Shown piece by piece: positions 1-8,721 of a DNA stretch of 64,000 bases. The position numbers were made by a program, and so were the translations under genes. Numbering within the stretch: the first letter of the stretch is position 1; each line of letters begins with the position of its first letter. Origin of the DNA: Tenacibaculum holothuriorum (lineage in GTDB: Bacteria > Bacteroidota > Bacteroidia > Flavobacteriales > Flavobacteriaceae); NCBI RefSeq assembly GCF_002120225.1, contig NZ_LAPZ01000003.1, positions 248,001-312,000 of the forward strand. Reading direction: 5' to 3'. The notes under the pieces are model-generated. The model had not been told where the DNA came from. It did no database searches and saw only the letters and a program-made list of their open reading frames with translations.

Positions 1-3000
1 GAAAGTGGTACTTATATTTATGATTTTGATGCCAGTTCTGGAATTGTTAGCAATCGAAGAACTTTAAATTTAGATGGATTTATAGGATATGGAGTAGAAT
101 TTTCAGTTTCAGGAAATAAATTATATGTTGCAACTGGACCAGCGATTAATGATAACACAGGCAATCAAAGAGCTCGTATATTTCAATTCGACCTTAATAA
201 TCCAGATATAAATGATATTAACAATTCTAGAGGAGCACCAATTTATGATTATCTCGGTACAAGAGGTGCTTTACAATTAGGTCCAGATGGAAAAATATAT
301 TATGCTATTTTTGATAGACCTCAACTAGGAGTAATTAACTCTCCTGAAAGTGATAGAAATAATGTTAATTATGTACATAACGGTGTTAATTTAAGTGGTA
401 GAAGATCTTCGCAAGGTTTACCCCCATTTATTCAATCATTCTTCTTACCCACCACAATATTGAATGCAGATAATAACGAAGTTATTAGTACTTCTAAACA
501 GTTTTTTTGTTCAGGTAGAGATTATATTCTTAAAGCAGGAAGAATAGAACCTGGAGCAACTTATAGATGGGAAAAAGATGGTAACATTATTGGGACGGAT
601 TCTATACTAACCACTAACGATGTAAATTTTGGACCAGGAATTTATAACCTAACTATTGAATTAAGCAGTACTTGTAATACTACTTTATCGGCAGATGCTG
701 ATATTGAATTCGTTCCTTCTCCAGTAGTCAACACAGTTCCTACTTTCATTCAGTGCGATCAAGATAATAATCCCACAGATAATCAAACTACTTTCGACCT
801 TACCACTCAAGAAGCAGCATTAACTAATAACGTTAGTAATGTAAGTGTTCAGTTTTTCTTACAGTCAGATACTACCTTTTCTAATCCATTACCAAAATCC
901 AGTTACGTTAATACTTCAAATCCAGAAACCTTAGTAGTAAGAGTTAGTGTAAATTCATCTACAAATTCAAATTGTTTTACTTTAGGAAGTCTTACCCTGC
1001 AAGTTATTAATTCTGGAATTACGAACACAAATATTACAAATGTTTATGCTTGTGAACTAGATGCAAATGCAAATACTCCAAATGCAACTAATAGTCAAGG
1101 TACTGGGAATGGTTATTATGATTTTAATCAAAAGATCAATGAAATTATAAACTTAAACCCATCTATATCCTTAAGCTCTCATGATATTGAATTCTATAGA
1201 ACTCAAAACGATGCAAATAACCAAACGAACGAAATAACACCTCCTTATGAAGATGATTTATTTGTTAATGATTCTGATGTTTTTGTTCGAATAGTTCCGA
1301 AATCTGATACTAGCTGTTTTACAATCATAGGTTTTAAATTATTTGTTGAACCGTTACCAATTCCACAAGGTAGCACCACACCTTTAAACTTATGTACCGC
1401 TAATGATTTAACTTCAGAAAGTGTAATTTTAAATGCTGATACTGGGAATGCAAACCACACCTATCAATGGTATTTAAATAATACGGCTATTACAAATGCT
1501 ACTCAAGCAAGTTATACAGCTACAGAAATAGGCACTTATAAAGTAGAAGCTTATACTAATAATAGTCAAATGACAAACTCTTGTGCTGGTTATAATACAT
1601 TTCTCGTAACTAAAAATGAAGTTGCCAATGTACCTACGTTTGAATTATGTGACACAGATGCTAATCCTGCAGATCAACAAACTATTTTTAATCTTACAAC
1701 ACAAGAAAATGCTCTAACAAATAATAATTCAAATGCTATTGTAGATTTTTTTCTTGAAAGTGATACTACTTTTTCTAATCCATTAAATAAGACAAATCAT
1801 ACAAATACCACAAATCCAGAAAGGTTAATAGTTCGTGTAAATTTTGATCCAAGCGTACCTAACTGTTACAGTTATGGAAGACTTACGCTACAAGTAACTA
1901 ATGCAGGAATAACCAATGCAGCTATTAGTGATATTTATATTTGTGAAATAGATGCCAATGCTAATAATTCAAACGCAACAAATAGTATAGGTACAGGAGA
2001 AGGTTCTTATAATTTTTCTAACACATTTAATGAAGTTCTTGCACTTAACCCTGCAATTAATATCTCTACTCACAGCATAAATTTTTATTCAAGTATAAAC
2101 GATGCAAACACACAAAACAATCCTATAGTCCCTCCCTATAGCAATTATCTCTTTACAAATAATTCTCAAATTTTCATTAGAGTAAATGCAAACTTTCTCC
2201 CCAATTGTCCAACTATAATTCCTATTACAATTTTCGTAGAACCATTACCGATTCCCCAAGGAAATCTAACCCCAACTCTACTCTGTATAAATTTACCTAA
2301 AGGAAGTTTACCTTTAGCTACAGTAACTTTAGATGCATCTACTGGTAATTCATCCGATACGTATCAATGGTATTTAAACAATGAACCAATTGTAAACGCT
2401 ACAAATGCTATTTATCAAGCAACTGAAAAAGGAACTTATAAAGTGGAGGCTTATCGAAGTCATAATCAGATAAACTCTCCTTGTGCTGGGTACAATACTT
2501 TTATAGTTACCGAATCTAGCAAAGCACAAATCATAGAAATTATTCCTTCAGATGATACTATGAATAATAACAGTATTTCAATTACTATTGAAGGTGAAGG
2601 AGATTATGAATTTGCTCTTAATTCAGATGGAAATTTTATTAAAGGAACTAACAATTTATCTTATATTTTTGATAATTTACCCATAGGAATTTATACCATT
2701 CGTATTCAAGACACAAACGGATGCGGAATTACAATCTCAGATGAAATTCCTATTATTTTTTTCCAACGACATTTTACCCCTAATGAAGATGGTAACTTCG
2801 ATACATGGAAAATACTCGGAGTAGATAATGATTTTTATCAATCTGTTTTTGTTAGAATTTATGACCGATACGGAAAACAAGTCGCAGAAATGCCTAGTAA
2901 AGACCATCCTGGTTGGGACGGAATGTACAATGGAGAACAACTACCTTCTACAGACTATTGGTTTAATGCAACATTACTCGACAAAAACGGAAAAGTGCGA

Positions 3001-3036
3001 ATTAAAAAAAGCCATTTTAGTTTACTACGGAAATAA
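1..3036 (+). CDS. T9SS type B sorting domain surface protein, 5' truncated by window edge
   Basis: The reading frame is open from base 1, so the gene begins upstream; the first in-window ATG at 460 is internal. The first ~150 residues resemble the propeller-like N-terminal half of the next gene (GALQLGPDGKIYYA is comparable to its GALQLGIDNRIYVS). Next come two tandem ~298-residue modules with Ig-like QWYLNN motifs, then a C-terminal ~90-residue sorting domain (HFTPNEDGNFDTW, IYDRYGKQV, GWDGMYNGEQLPSTDYWF). Domains of this type (gliding-motility-associated C-terminal, TIGR04131-like) direct export through the type IX secretion system in Bacteroidota. The likely role is a cell-surface or released adhesin-like protein; no enzymatic motif is visible. 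It is in tandem with the paralogue starting at 3072. Confidence 0.85.
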   Translation, partial: ESGTYIYDFDASSGIVSNRRTLNLDGFIGYGVEFSVSGNKLYVATGPAINDNTGNQRARIFQFDLNNPDINDINNSRGAPIYDYLGTRGALQLGPDGKIYYAIFDRPQLGVINSPESDRNNVNYVHNGVNLSGRRSSQGLPPFIQSFFLPTTILNADNNEVISTSKQFFCSGRDYILKAGRIEPGATYRWEKDGNIIGTDSILTTNDVNFGPGIYNLTIELSSTCNTTLSADADIEFVPSPVVNTVPTFIQCDQDNNPTDNQTTFDLTTQEAALTNNVSNVSVQFFLQSDTTFSNPLPKSSYVNTSNPETLVVRVSVNSSTNSNCFTLGSLTLQVINSGITNTNITNVYACELDANANTPNATNSQGTGNGYYDFNQKINEIINLNPSISLSSHDIEFYRTQNDANNQTNEITPPYEDDLFVNDSDVFVRIVPKSDTSCFTIIGFKLFVEPLPIPQGSTTPLNLCTANDLTSESVILNADTGNANHTYQWYLNNTAITNATQASYTATEIGTYKVEAYTNNSQMTNSCAGYNTFLVTKNEVANVPTFELCDTDANPADQQTIFNLTTQENALTNNNSNAIVDFFLESDTTFSNPLNKTNHTNTTNPERLIVRVNFDPSVPNCYSYGRLTLQVTNAGITNAAISDIYICEIDANANNSNATNSIGTGEGSYNFSNTFNEVLALNPAINISTHSINFYSSINDANTQNNPIVPPYSNYLFTNNSQIFIRVNANFLPNCPTIIPITIFVEPLPIPQGNLTPTLLCINLPKGSLPLATVTLDASTGNSSDTYQWYLNNEPIVNATNAIYQATEKGTYKVEAYRSHNQINSPCAGYNTFIVTESSKAQIIEIIPSDDTMNNNSISITIEGEGDYEFALNSDGNFIKGTNNLSYIFDNLPIGIYTIRIQDTNGCGITISDEIPIIFFQRHFTPNEDGNFDTWKILGVDNDFYQSVFVRIYDRYGKQVAEMPSKDHPGWDGMYNGEQLPSTDYWFNATLLDKNGKVRIKKSHFSLLRK
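736..2523 (+). repeat. Two tandem 894-bp coding repeats
   Basis: Copy 1 begins at 736 (VPTFIQCD) and copy 2 at 1630 (VPTFELCD), an exact 894-base (298-codon) offset. Matching blocks recur in order: FFLxSDTTFSNPL, PExLxVRV, GxLTLQV, CExDANAN, FVEPLPIPQG, TYQWYLNN, GTYKVEAY and CAGYNTF. The copies have diverged in both bases and residues, so the duplication is old. A single related module (LNQCDDNDDG) lies in the downstream paralogue. Confidence 0.85.
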
Positions 3037-3071
3037 TTACTTATCTTTATGGGATAAATAATCTTTCTGCT

Positions 3072-5771
3072 ATGAGATTTAAACTTACCATTATAATATC
3101 TTTTTTCTCTCTATTAACTTTTGCTCAAAATGAAGTATCAAACTGGTATTTTGGTGAAAAAGCTGGGCTAAAATTTGAAAACGGTAGAGTAAATATTCTA
3201 AATGATGGAAAAATAAATGCTCCTGCTGGTTGTTCTTCTATCTCAGATGAAAATGGTAATTTATTATTTTACACTAATGGAAATACTATTTGGAATAAAA
3301 ATCATGAAATTATGGAAAATGGTGAAAGTATTGGTGGTGATATAAATATTTTCCAAAACTCTATTATAATTCCAAAACCAAATGATAACTCTACCTTTTA
3401 TGTTATATCAACCTTATCTAAACCTTCACAGTCTCCTCTTTTAACTCCAGGACTTTTTATTTCTGAAGTTATTATTAATAATCTATTTCCTTTAGGAAAA
3501 GTAATTTCAAAATTTTCTAGAATAAGAGGTAATACAACAGAAAGAGTAACTGCGATTCATAAAAAAAATGGAAAAGATATTCTACTAATATCATTTGGTA
3601 AATTATCATCTAGTAGTGAAAAAAATGATACTTTTTTTATTTACGAGATAACAGAACTAGGCTTTAATAGACAACCTAAGATCATTAAAATTGATGATGA
3701 AATTTCAGAAAAGGGCTCTATGAAAGTATCTCCTGATGGTAAAACTCTAGCAATAGCTGATTATAATGAAAGATACATCCATCTATATAATTTTAACACA
3801 AACACTATTAATCTAGAATTTAGAAAAAAATTTAGTACTGATTTGTTTGGTGTACCATTACCCCCTTTAGGAATAGAATTCTCCCCTTCAAGTAATTCTT
3901 TATTTTATTCTGCTTATGGAGTAATAATGCAGCATCCTTTTTATTTAGTTGATCCTAATGACCCTTTCTCAGACAGTAATAGAATTGTTGGTACTTTCCC
4001 ATTTAATCAATTTGGAGCTTTACAGTTAGGTATTGATAATAGAATTTATGTTTCTACATATCAAGATAATAATGGAGTAATATCTTCTAACCCTAAAATA
4101 GGTGCTATTGAAAATAGCGATTCTTTTTCACCTACTCTTAAATTTAATAATACACAAATAGATTTACAAAATGGTAAATCATTAAAAGGTTTACCTAATT
4201 TTATAGTTTCTTTTTTTAGAAATAGAATTATCACTGAAAATAAATGTGTATTTGAAGCTTTTGATTTTTCTTTTGATTCGTATGTTGAAGTATCTTCTGT
4301 TAAATGGGATTTTGGAGATGGAATCACTTCAAAAGAACGAACTCCCTCACATATTTATACGATAGCAGGTCAGTACACAGTTAAAGCAGTATTAACCACT
4401 ATTTATAATAAAAAAATACAAATTTTTAAAAGAATAAAAGTTCATCCTTTGCCTGAACTTATTAAAAATCAAGAATTAAATCAATGTGATGATAATGATG
4501 ATGGAATCAGTATATTCAATTTAAATAATATAACTCCAAAAATTTCAAACAATAACTCCTTAACATATAAATTTTACTCATCACTGAGTGATGCTCAAAA
4601 TGAAACTAATGAAATTTTAAACCCCGAGAATTATACCAATATATCTAATCCTCAAACTTTATATATTAAAGCTTATTCAAATTATAACTGCTCAGAAATA
4701 GAAAGTTTTAGTATTCAAACATTATACAAACCATCAATAAACCTTGACCCTATAATTGTTTGCGAAGATTCAGACTCTGATTTAAATAATCTAAAAGGTG
4801 ATTTTGATTTAAGAAGAAAGAGAGACGAAATAATAAACCTATTAAACTTACCTAACACTGAAAAGATTTCTTTTTACCCTACCAAAAACGATGCTTTGAA
4901 GTCTACTAACAAACTACCTATTAGGTTTAACTCAGGCTCTACAACTATCTGGGTAAAAATAGAAAATAACAATGGATGTTCTGGAATTTCTCCCATAGAG
5001 TTAATTGTTAACAACTTACCACCTATAGACCTCAAAGATTTATATACTATTTGTATAAATCCATTTGATCACCCACCAATTATTATATCTGCAGATAATG
5101 AAAATAATAGATATGAATGGGTCGATGACAAAAATAATGTTTTGAGTGTAGAAAGAGAATTTACATTAACAAGAGCTGGAGATTTCCGACTAAACATTTA
5201 TAAAACAGAAAATGGTTTAGAATGTACAAATAGTAAAAAATTCTCTGTTAAATACCCAACTCCTCCTATTTTTCAATCTATAGAAGTTGAAGCTAATAAC
5301 GAAATAGACAATAGTATATTTATTACAGTTGAAGGAAGTAGTTCGTATGAGTTTTCTTTAGATAATATTAACTATTTTGGTAATGGACAATCACATACAT
5401 TTAATAACATTTCTCCCGGTCTTTATAACATTTATGTTAGAGATTTAAAAAAGTGCGAAGCCTCTATAAGTTCGCAAGCTAGCATAATTGGCTATCCAAA
5501 GTTTTTCACTCCTAACTCTGATGGAAAAAATGATAGTTGGATTGTATATGGTGCCAATGCTAAATTATTTAAAAATATTAATATTCGAATTTTTAATCGT
5601 TTTGGAAAAACTCTATATGTAATCAATAATAATAATACGGATTATGGATGGGACGGTACATATAATGGAAAAATATTACCTTCAGATGATTATTGGTTTT
5701 ATGCAAAACTTATAGATTTAAACGGTAATCTAATAGAAAAAAAAGGACATATATCTTTACAAAGAAATTAG
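3072..5771 (+). CDS. T9SS type B sorting domain protein with PKD domain
   Basis: This 899-residue secreted protein has a signal peptide (MRFKLTIIISFFSLLTFAQ). An N-terminal ~380-residue region has propeller-like repeats (NWYFGEKAGLKF, SISDENGNLLFYTNG, KVSPDGKTLAIADY). A PKD domain follows near residues 405-460 (VKWDFGDGITSKERTPSHIY), then Ig-like/SprB-like modules, and a C-terminal sorting domain (FFTPNSDGKNDSW, IFNRFGKTL, GWDGTYNGKILPSDDYWFY). It is a full-length paralogue of the truncated upstream gene, 35 bp apart and co-oriented. Export by T9SS follows from the C-terminal domain; surface attachment and ligand are unknown. Confidence 0.88.
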   Translation: MRFKLTIIISFFSLLTFAQNEVSNWYFGEKAGLKFENGRVNILNDGKINAPAGCSSISDENGNLLFYTNGNTIWNKNHEIMENGESIGGDINIFQNSIIIPKPNDNSTFYVISTLSKPSQSPLLTPGLFISEVIINNLFPLGKVISKFSRIRGNTTERVTAIHKKNGKDILLISFGKLSSSSEKNDTFFIYEITELGFNRQPKIIKIDDEISEKGSMKVSPDGKTLAIADYNERYIHLYNFNTNTINLEFRKKFSTDLFGVPLPPLGIEFSPSSNSLFYSAYGVIMQHPFYLVDPNDPFSDSNRIVGTFPFNQFGALQLGIDNRIYVSTYQDNNGVISSNPKIGAIENSDSFSPTLKFNNTQIDLQNGKSLKGLPNFIVSFFRNRIITENKCVFEAFDFSFDSYVEVSSVKWDFGDGITSKERTPSHIYTIAGQYTVKAVLTTIYNKKIQIFKRIKVHPLPELIKNQELNQCDDNDDGISIFNLNNITPKISNNNSLTYKFYSSLSDAQNETNEILNPENYTNISNPQTLYIKAYSNYNCSEIESFSIQTLYKPSINLDPIIVCEDSDSDLNNLKGDFDLRRKRDEIINLLNLPNTEKISFYPTKNDALKSTNKLPIRFNSGSTTIWVKIENNNGCSGISPIELIVNNLPPIDLKDLYTICINPFDHPPIIISADNENNRYEWVDDKNNVLSVEREFTLTRAGDFRLNIYKTENGLECTNSKKFSVKYPTPPIFQSIEVEANNEIDNSIFITVEGSSSYEFSLDNINYFGNGQSHTFNNISPGLYNIYVRDLKKCEASISSQASIIGYPKFFTPNSDGKNDSWIVYGANAKLFKNINIRIFNRFGKTLYVINNNNTDYGWDGTYNGKILPSDDYWFYAKLIDLNGNLIEKKGHISLQRN

Positions 5772-5794
5772 TTATATCTTAACTACACTATCCG

Positions 5795-5802
5795 TATTTT
5801 TG
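5795..5802 (+). promoter_or_regulatory. Candidate -7 promoter element of uvrB
   Basis: TATTTTTG fits the Bacteroidota -7 consensus TAnnTTTG and ends 5 bp before the uvrB ATG. If it is used, the transcript would be almost leaderless. No clear -33 TTTG is seen at 17-23 bp upstream. Confidence 0.4.
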
Positions 5803-5807
5803 CTCCT

Positions 5808-7796
5808 ATGGATTTTCAAATTGTTTCAGAGTTTCAACCTACGGGTGATCAACCTCAAGCTATCAATCAATTAGCTAATGGAATTACAGATGGAGAAAAG
5901 TTTCAAACTTTATTAGGTGTTACCGGTTCAGGTAAAACATTTTCAGTGGCAAATGTAGTCGCTAAAGTAAACAGACCTACCCTAGTTTTGGCCCATAACA
6001 AAACCTTGGCAGCACAACTGTATTCGGAGTTTAAACAATTTTTCCCAAACAATGCAGTAGAATATTTCGTTTCATATTATGATTACTATCAACCTGAAGC
6101 ATATATCCCAGTAACAGGAACTTATATTGAAAAAGACTTATCTATAAATGAAGAAATAGAACGTTTACGAATCAGCACCTCCTCTTCTCTACTTTCTGGA
6201 CGACGAGATGTATTAGTTGTTGCTTCGGTTTCTTGTTTGTATGGTATTGGAAATCCAACCGAATTTAAAAAGAACGTAATTCCTATTGAAGTAGATCAAC
6301 AAATATCAAGAACAAAATTTTTACACCAATTAGTTACCAGTTTATATGCACGTACCGAAACGGAAATTAAAAGTGGTACTTTTAAAGTAAAAGGCGATGT
6401 TGTTACCATCTATCCTTCTTATGGAGATAGTGGATATCGTGTGCATTTTTTTGGAGATGAAATTGAAGAAATTGAAACTTTTGATATTGAAACTAATAAA
6501 GTAACTGATAAGTTAGATCAACTAACTATATATCCGGCGAATTTATTTGTTACCTCTCCTGATGTCTTACAAAATGCCATTCATCAAATTCAAGAAGACT
6601 TGATGAAACAGTATGATTACTTTAAAGAGATTGGTAAACATTTAGAGGCAAAAAGATTAAAAGAGCGTACCGAGTTTGATTTAGAGATGATTCGAGAATT
6701 GGGCTATTGTTCTGGAATTGAAAATTACTCTCGTTATTTAGATGGACGTGAAGCTGGGACCCGACCTTTCTGTTTATTAGATTATTTTCCAGATGATTAC
6801 TTAATGGTTATTGATGAAAGTCACGTAACCGTACCGCAAGTTCATGCCATGTATGGTGGTGATAGAAGTCGAAAAGAGAATTTAGTAGAATACGGTTTTA
6901 GATTACCTGCTGCAATGGATAACAGACCTTTAAAATTTGAAGAGTTTGAAATGCTACAAAATCAGGTAATTTATGTCTCTGCTACTCCTGCGGACTATGA
7001 ATTACAAAAAACAGAAGGACTATTTGTAGAACAGGTAATTCGACCAACAGGACTATTAGATCCAGAAATTGAAGTACGCCCAAGTTTAAATCAAATAGAT
7101 GATTTAATTGAAGAAATTCAAATTCGCGTTGAAAAAGACGAACGTACATTAGTTACTACATTGACTAAACGAATGGCAGAAGAATTAGCAAAATACTTAA
7201 CACGAATTCAAATTCGTTGCCGATATATACACTCAGATGTAGATACATTAGAACGTGTAGAGATCATGCAAGATTTACGTAAAGGATTGTTTGACGTTCT
7301 TATCGGAGTAAACCTTTTAAGAGAAGGATTAGATCTTCCAGAAGTATCTTTAGTAGCTATTTTAGATGCTGACAAAGAAGGATTTCTGCGTTCTCATCGT
7401 TCATTAACGCAAACCGTTGGTAGAGCAGCTCGTAATGTAAATGGTAAAGCTATTATGTATGCGGATAAAATTACCAATAGTATGCAAATGACCATTGACG
7501 AAACCACTCGTAGGAGAGAAAAACAAATCAATTACAATACGGCAAATAATATAACTCCTAAACAGATTAATAAAAAAATAGATAACACTTTATCTAAATC
7601 TGCAATTACCTCATATCATTACGATAATGCAACCCAAAAAGCTGCTGAACAAGATTTAGAATATTTACCAAAAACTGAAATAGAAAAACGTATTCGAAAC
7701 AAACGTAAACAAATGGAAGAAGCTGCAAAAGCTTTAGATTTTATGGCTGCAGCTCAATTACGTGATGAAATTGAAATCTTAAAAGAAAAACTTTAA
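5808..7796 (+). CDS. uvrB: Excinuclease ABC subunit B
   Basis: UvrB is the damage-verifying helicase-like subunit of nucleotide excision repair; it is loaded by UvrA and positions UvrC for incision. The 662 residues match the family length. Visible are the Walker A GVTGSGKT near residue 40, the beta-hairpin YYDYYQPEAYIP that inserts into DNA, the DES-type box VIDESHVT, helicase motifs V/VI (GVNLLREGLDLP, QTVGRAARN), and the C-terminal UVR motif (KRKQMEEAAKALDFMAAAQL) that contacts UvrC. Start ATG at 5808. The small CxxC gene follows 5 bp after the stop and is probably cotranscribed. Confidence 0.98.
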   Translation: MDFQIVSEFQPTGDQPQAINQLANGITDGEKFQTLLGVTGSGKTFSVANVVAKVNRPTLVLAHNKTLAAQLYSEFKQFFPNNAVEYFVSYYDYYQPEAYIPVTGTYIEKDLSINEEIERLRISTSSSLLSGRRDVLVVASVSCLYGIGNPTEFKKNVIPIEVDQQISRTKFLHQLVTSLYARTETEIKSGTFKVKGDVVTIYPSYGDSGYRVHFFGDEIEEIETFDIETNKVTDKLDQLTIYPANLFVTSPDVLQNAIHQIQEDLMKQYDYFKEIGKHLEAKRLKERTEFDLEMIRELGYCSGIENYSRYLDGREAGTRPFCLLDYFPDDYLMVIDESHVTVPQVHAMYGGDRSRKENLVEYGFRLPAAMDNRPLKFEEFEMLQNQVIYVSATPADYELQKTEGLFVEQVIRPTGLLDPEIEVRPSLNQIDDLIEEIQIRVEKDERTLVTTLTKRMAEELAKYLTRIQIRCRYIHSDVDTLERVEIMQDLRKGLFDVLIGVNLLREGLDLPEVSLVAILDADKEGFLRSHRSLTQTVGRAARNVNGKAIMYADKITNSMQMTIDETTRRREKQINYNTANNITPKQINKKIDNTLSKSAITSYHYDNATQKAAEQDLEYLPKTEIEKRIRNKRKQMEEAAKALDFMAAAQLRDEIEILKEKL

Positions 7797-7801
7797 TAAA
7801 T

Positions 7802-8062
7802 ATGGAAAATAGAAAATGTAACAAATGTGATTCTAACAAAATAATTGATAAAGTTAATATCACAGATGTTGGTCATTATAACGAAAAACATAATTTATCT
7901 ATTCAAATTCAAACTACAAATCGTGTATTATTCAACAGATCTGTTAAATCTAGTTTATTAGCAACTGTATGTTGTAATTGTCGTAATGTAGAATTATCAA
8001 TTGACAACCCAAATGAATTATGGGATGCTTATATTCAAAAACAAAAAAATAATCAACTTTAA
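7802..8062 (+). CDS. Small CxxC-pair protein of unknown function
   Basis: An 86-residue protein of unrecognised family begins 5 bp after uvrB. It has two cysteine pairs, CNKCDSNK at residues 6-13 and CCNCRNVEL near residues 57-65, spaced like a rubredoxin- or zinc-ribbon-type metal site. There is no signal peptide or membrane segment, so it is probably cytoplasmic. A convincing bidirectional terminator follows directly, supporting a real gene at the end of the uvrB transcript. A function in DNA repair is only suggested by position. Confidence 0.7.
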   Translation: MENRKCNKCDSNKIIDKVNITDVGHYNEKHNLSIQIQTTNRVLFNRSVKSSLLATVCCNCRNVELSIDNPNELWDAYIQKQKNNQL

Positions 8063-8066
8063 TACG

Positions 8067-8099
8067 AAAAAGCCTCTGTTTTAAGACAGAGACTTTTTT
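8067..8099. terminator. Bidirectional intrinsic terminator
   Basis: Stem CTCTGT (8074-8079) / ACAGAG (8086-8091) is flanked by an A-tract on the left and a T-tract on the right. It serves the convergent uvrB-side transcript and the YceI gene. Confidence 0.85.
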
Positions 8100-8122
8100 A
8101 TTTCTAAGGATTTATATGGTAA

Positions 8123-8683
8123 TTAAGCTTTCTTTTTATTTAATTCTAAGTTGATTACAAGTTCAACTTCTTCCCCAATAGAACCGCCTTTACCACCTAC
8201 TTTAAAATCAGTACGTTTAATAGTAGTTTCTAACTTCACTCCTGCTTTCATTCCGTATTTAGTAGCAACTACCCCATTAATTTTTCCTTTTAAAACTACT
8301 GGTTTAGTAATTCCTTTAATAGTTAAATCTCCAGAAATTTCCATCTTCTTTCCATCTAACTTTTTAAAGTCTTTTTGAACGAATTGAATACTTGGATAAG
8401 TTTCAGCATCAAAAAAATCATTGGCTCTTAAATGCTTATCTCTTCCTTCATTTTTAGTATTGATACTTGCTGTTTTTATGCTTACAGAAAAAACCGGACT
8501 TTCAAAATTTTCTTTAGAAATCGCAGAAATATCAAAACCATCAAAAGAACCTGTCGTTTCAGAAATCACTAAGTGAGATACTGCAAAATTAATTGATGAA
8601 TGTGAAGCATCTACTGTCCATTTTTCTTGTGCATTTACTCCTAATGTTACTAATACAACTAACGCTAATATTACTTTTCTCAT
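8123..8683 (-). CDS. YceI family periplasmic protein
   Basis: The 186-residue protein starts with a signal peptide (MRKVILALVVLVTLGVNAQ). It continues with the YceI lipocalin-like fold signature: WTVDASHSSINFAVSHL, then KHLRANDFFDAETYPSIQF, then GDLTIKGITKPV and a final IGEEVELVINLEL. YceI proteins bind polyisoprenoid or other amphiphilic ligands in the periplasm; the ligand here is unknown. It lies 38 bp downstream of a TonB-dependent receptor gene on the same strand, so cotranscription is plausible. Confidence 0.93.
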   Translation of the reverse strand: MRKVILALVVLVTLGVNAQEKWTVDASHSSINFAVSHLVISETTGSFDGFDISAISKENFESPVFSVSIKTASINTKNEGRDKHLRANDFFDAETYPSIQFVQKDFKKLDGKKMEISGDLTIKGITKPVVLKGKINGVVATKYGMKAGVKLETTIKRTDFKVGGKGGSIGEEVELVINLELNKKKA

Positions 8684-8721
8684 TTTATTTAAATTTATAT
8701 GGGTTTATTGTTATTTATGTT

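Noticed and set aside
2828..3061. Reading frame overlapping the end of the first T9SS gene in another frame
   Set aside because: A shadow of the conserved sorting domain; no independent support.
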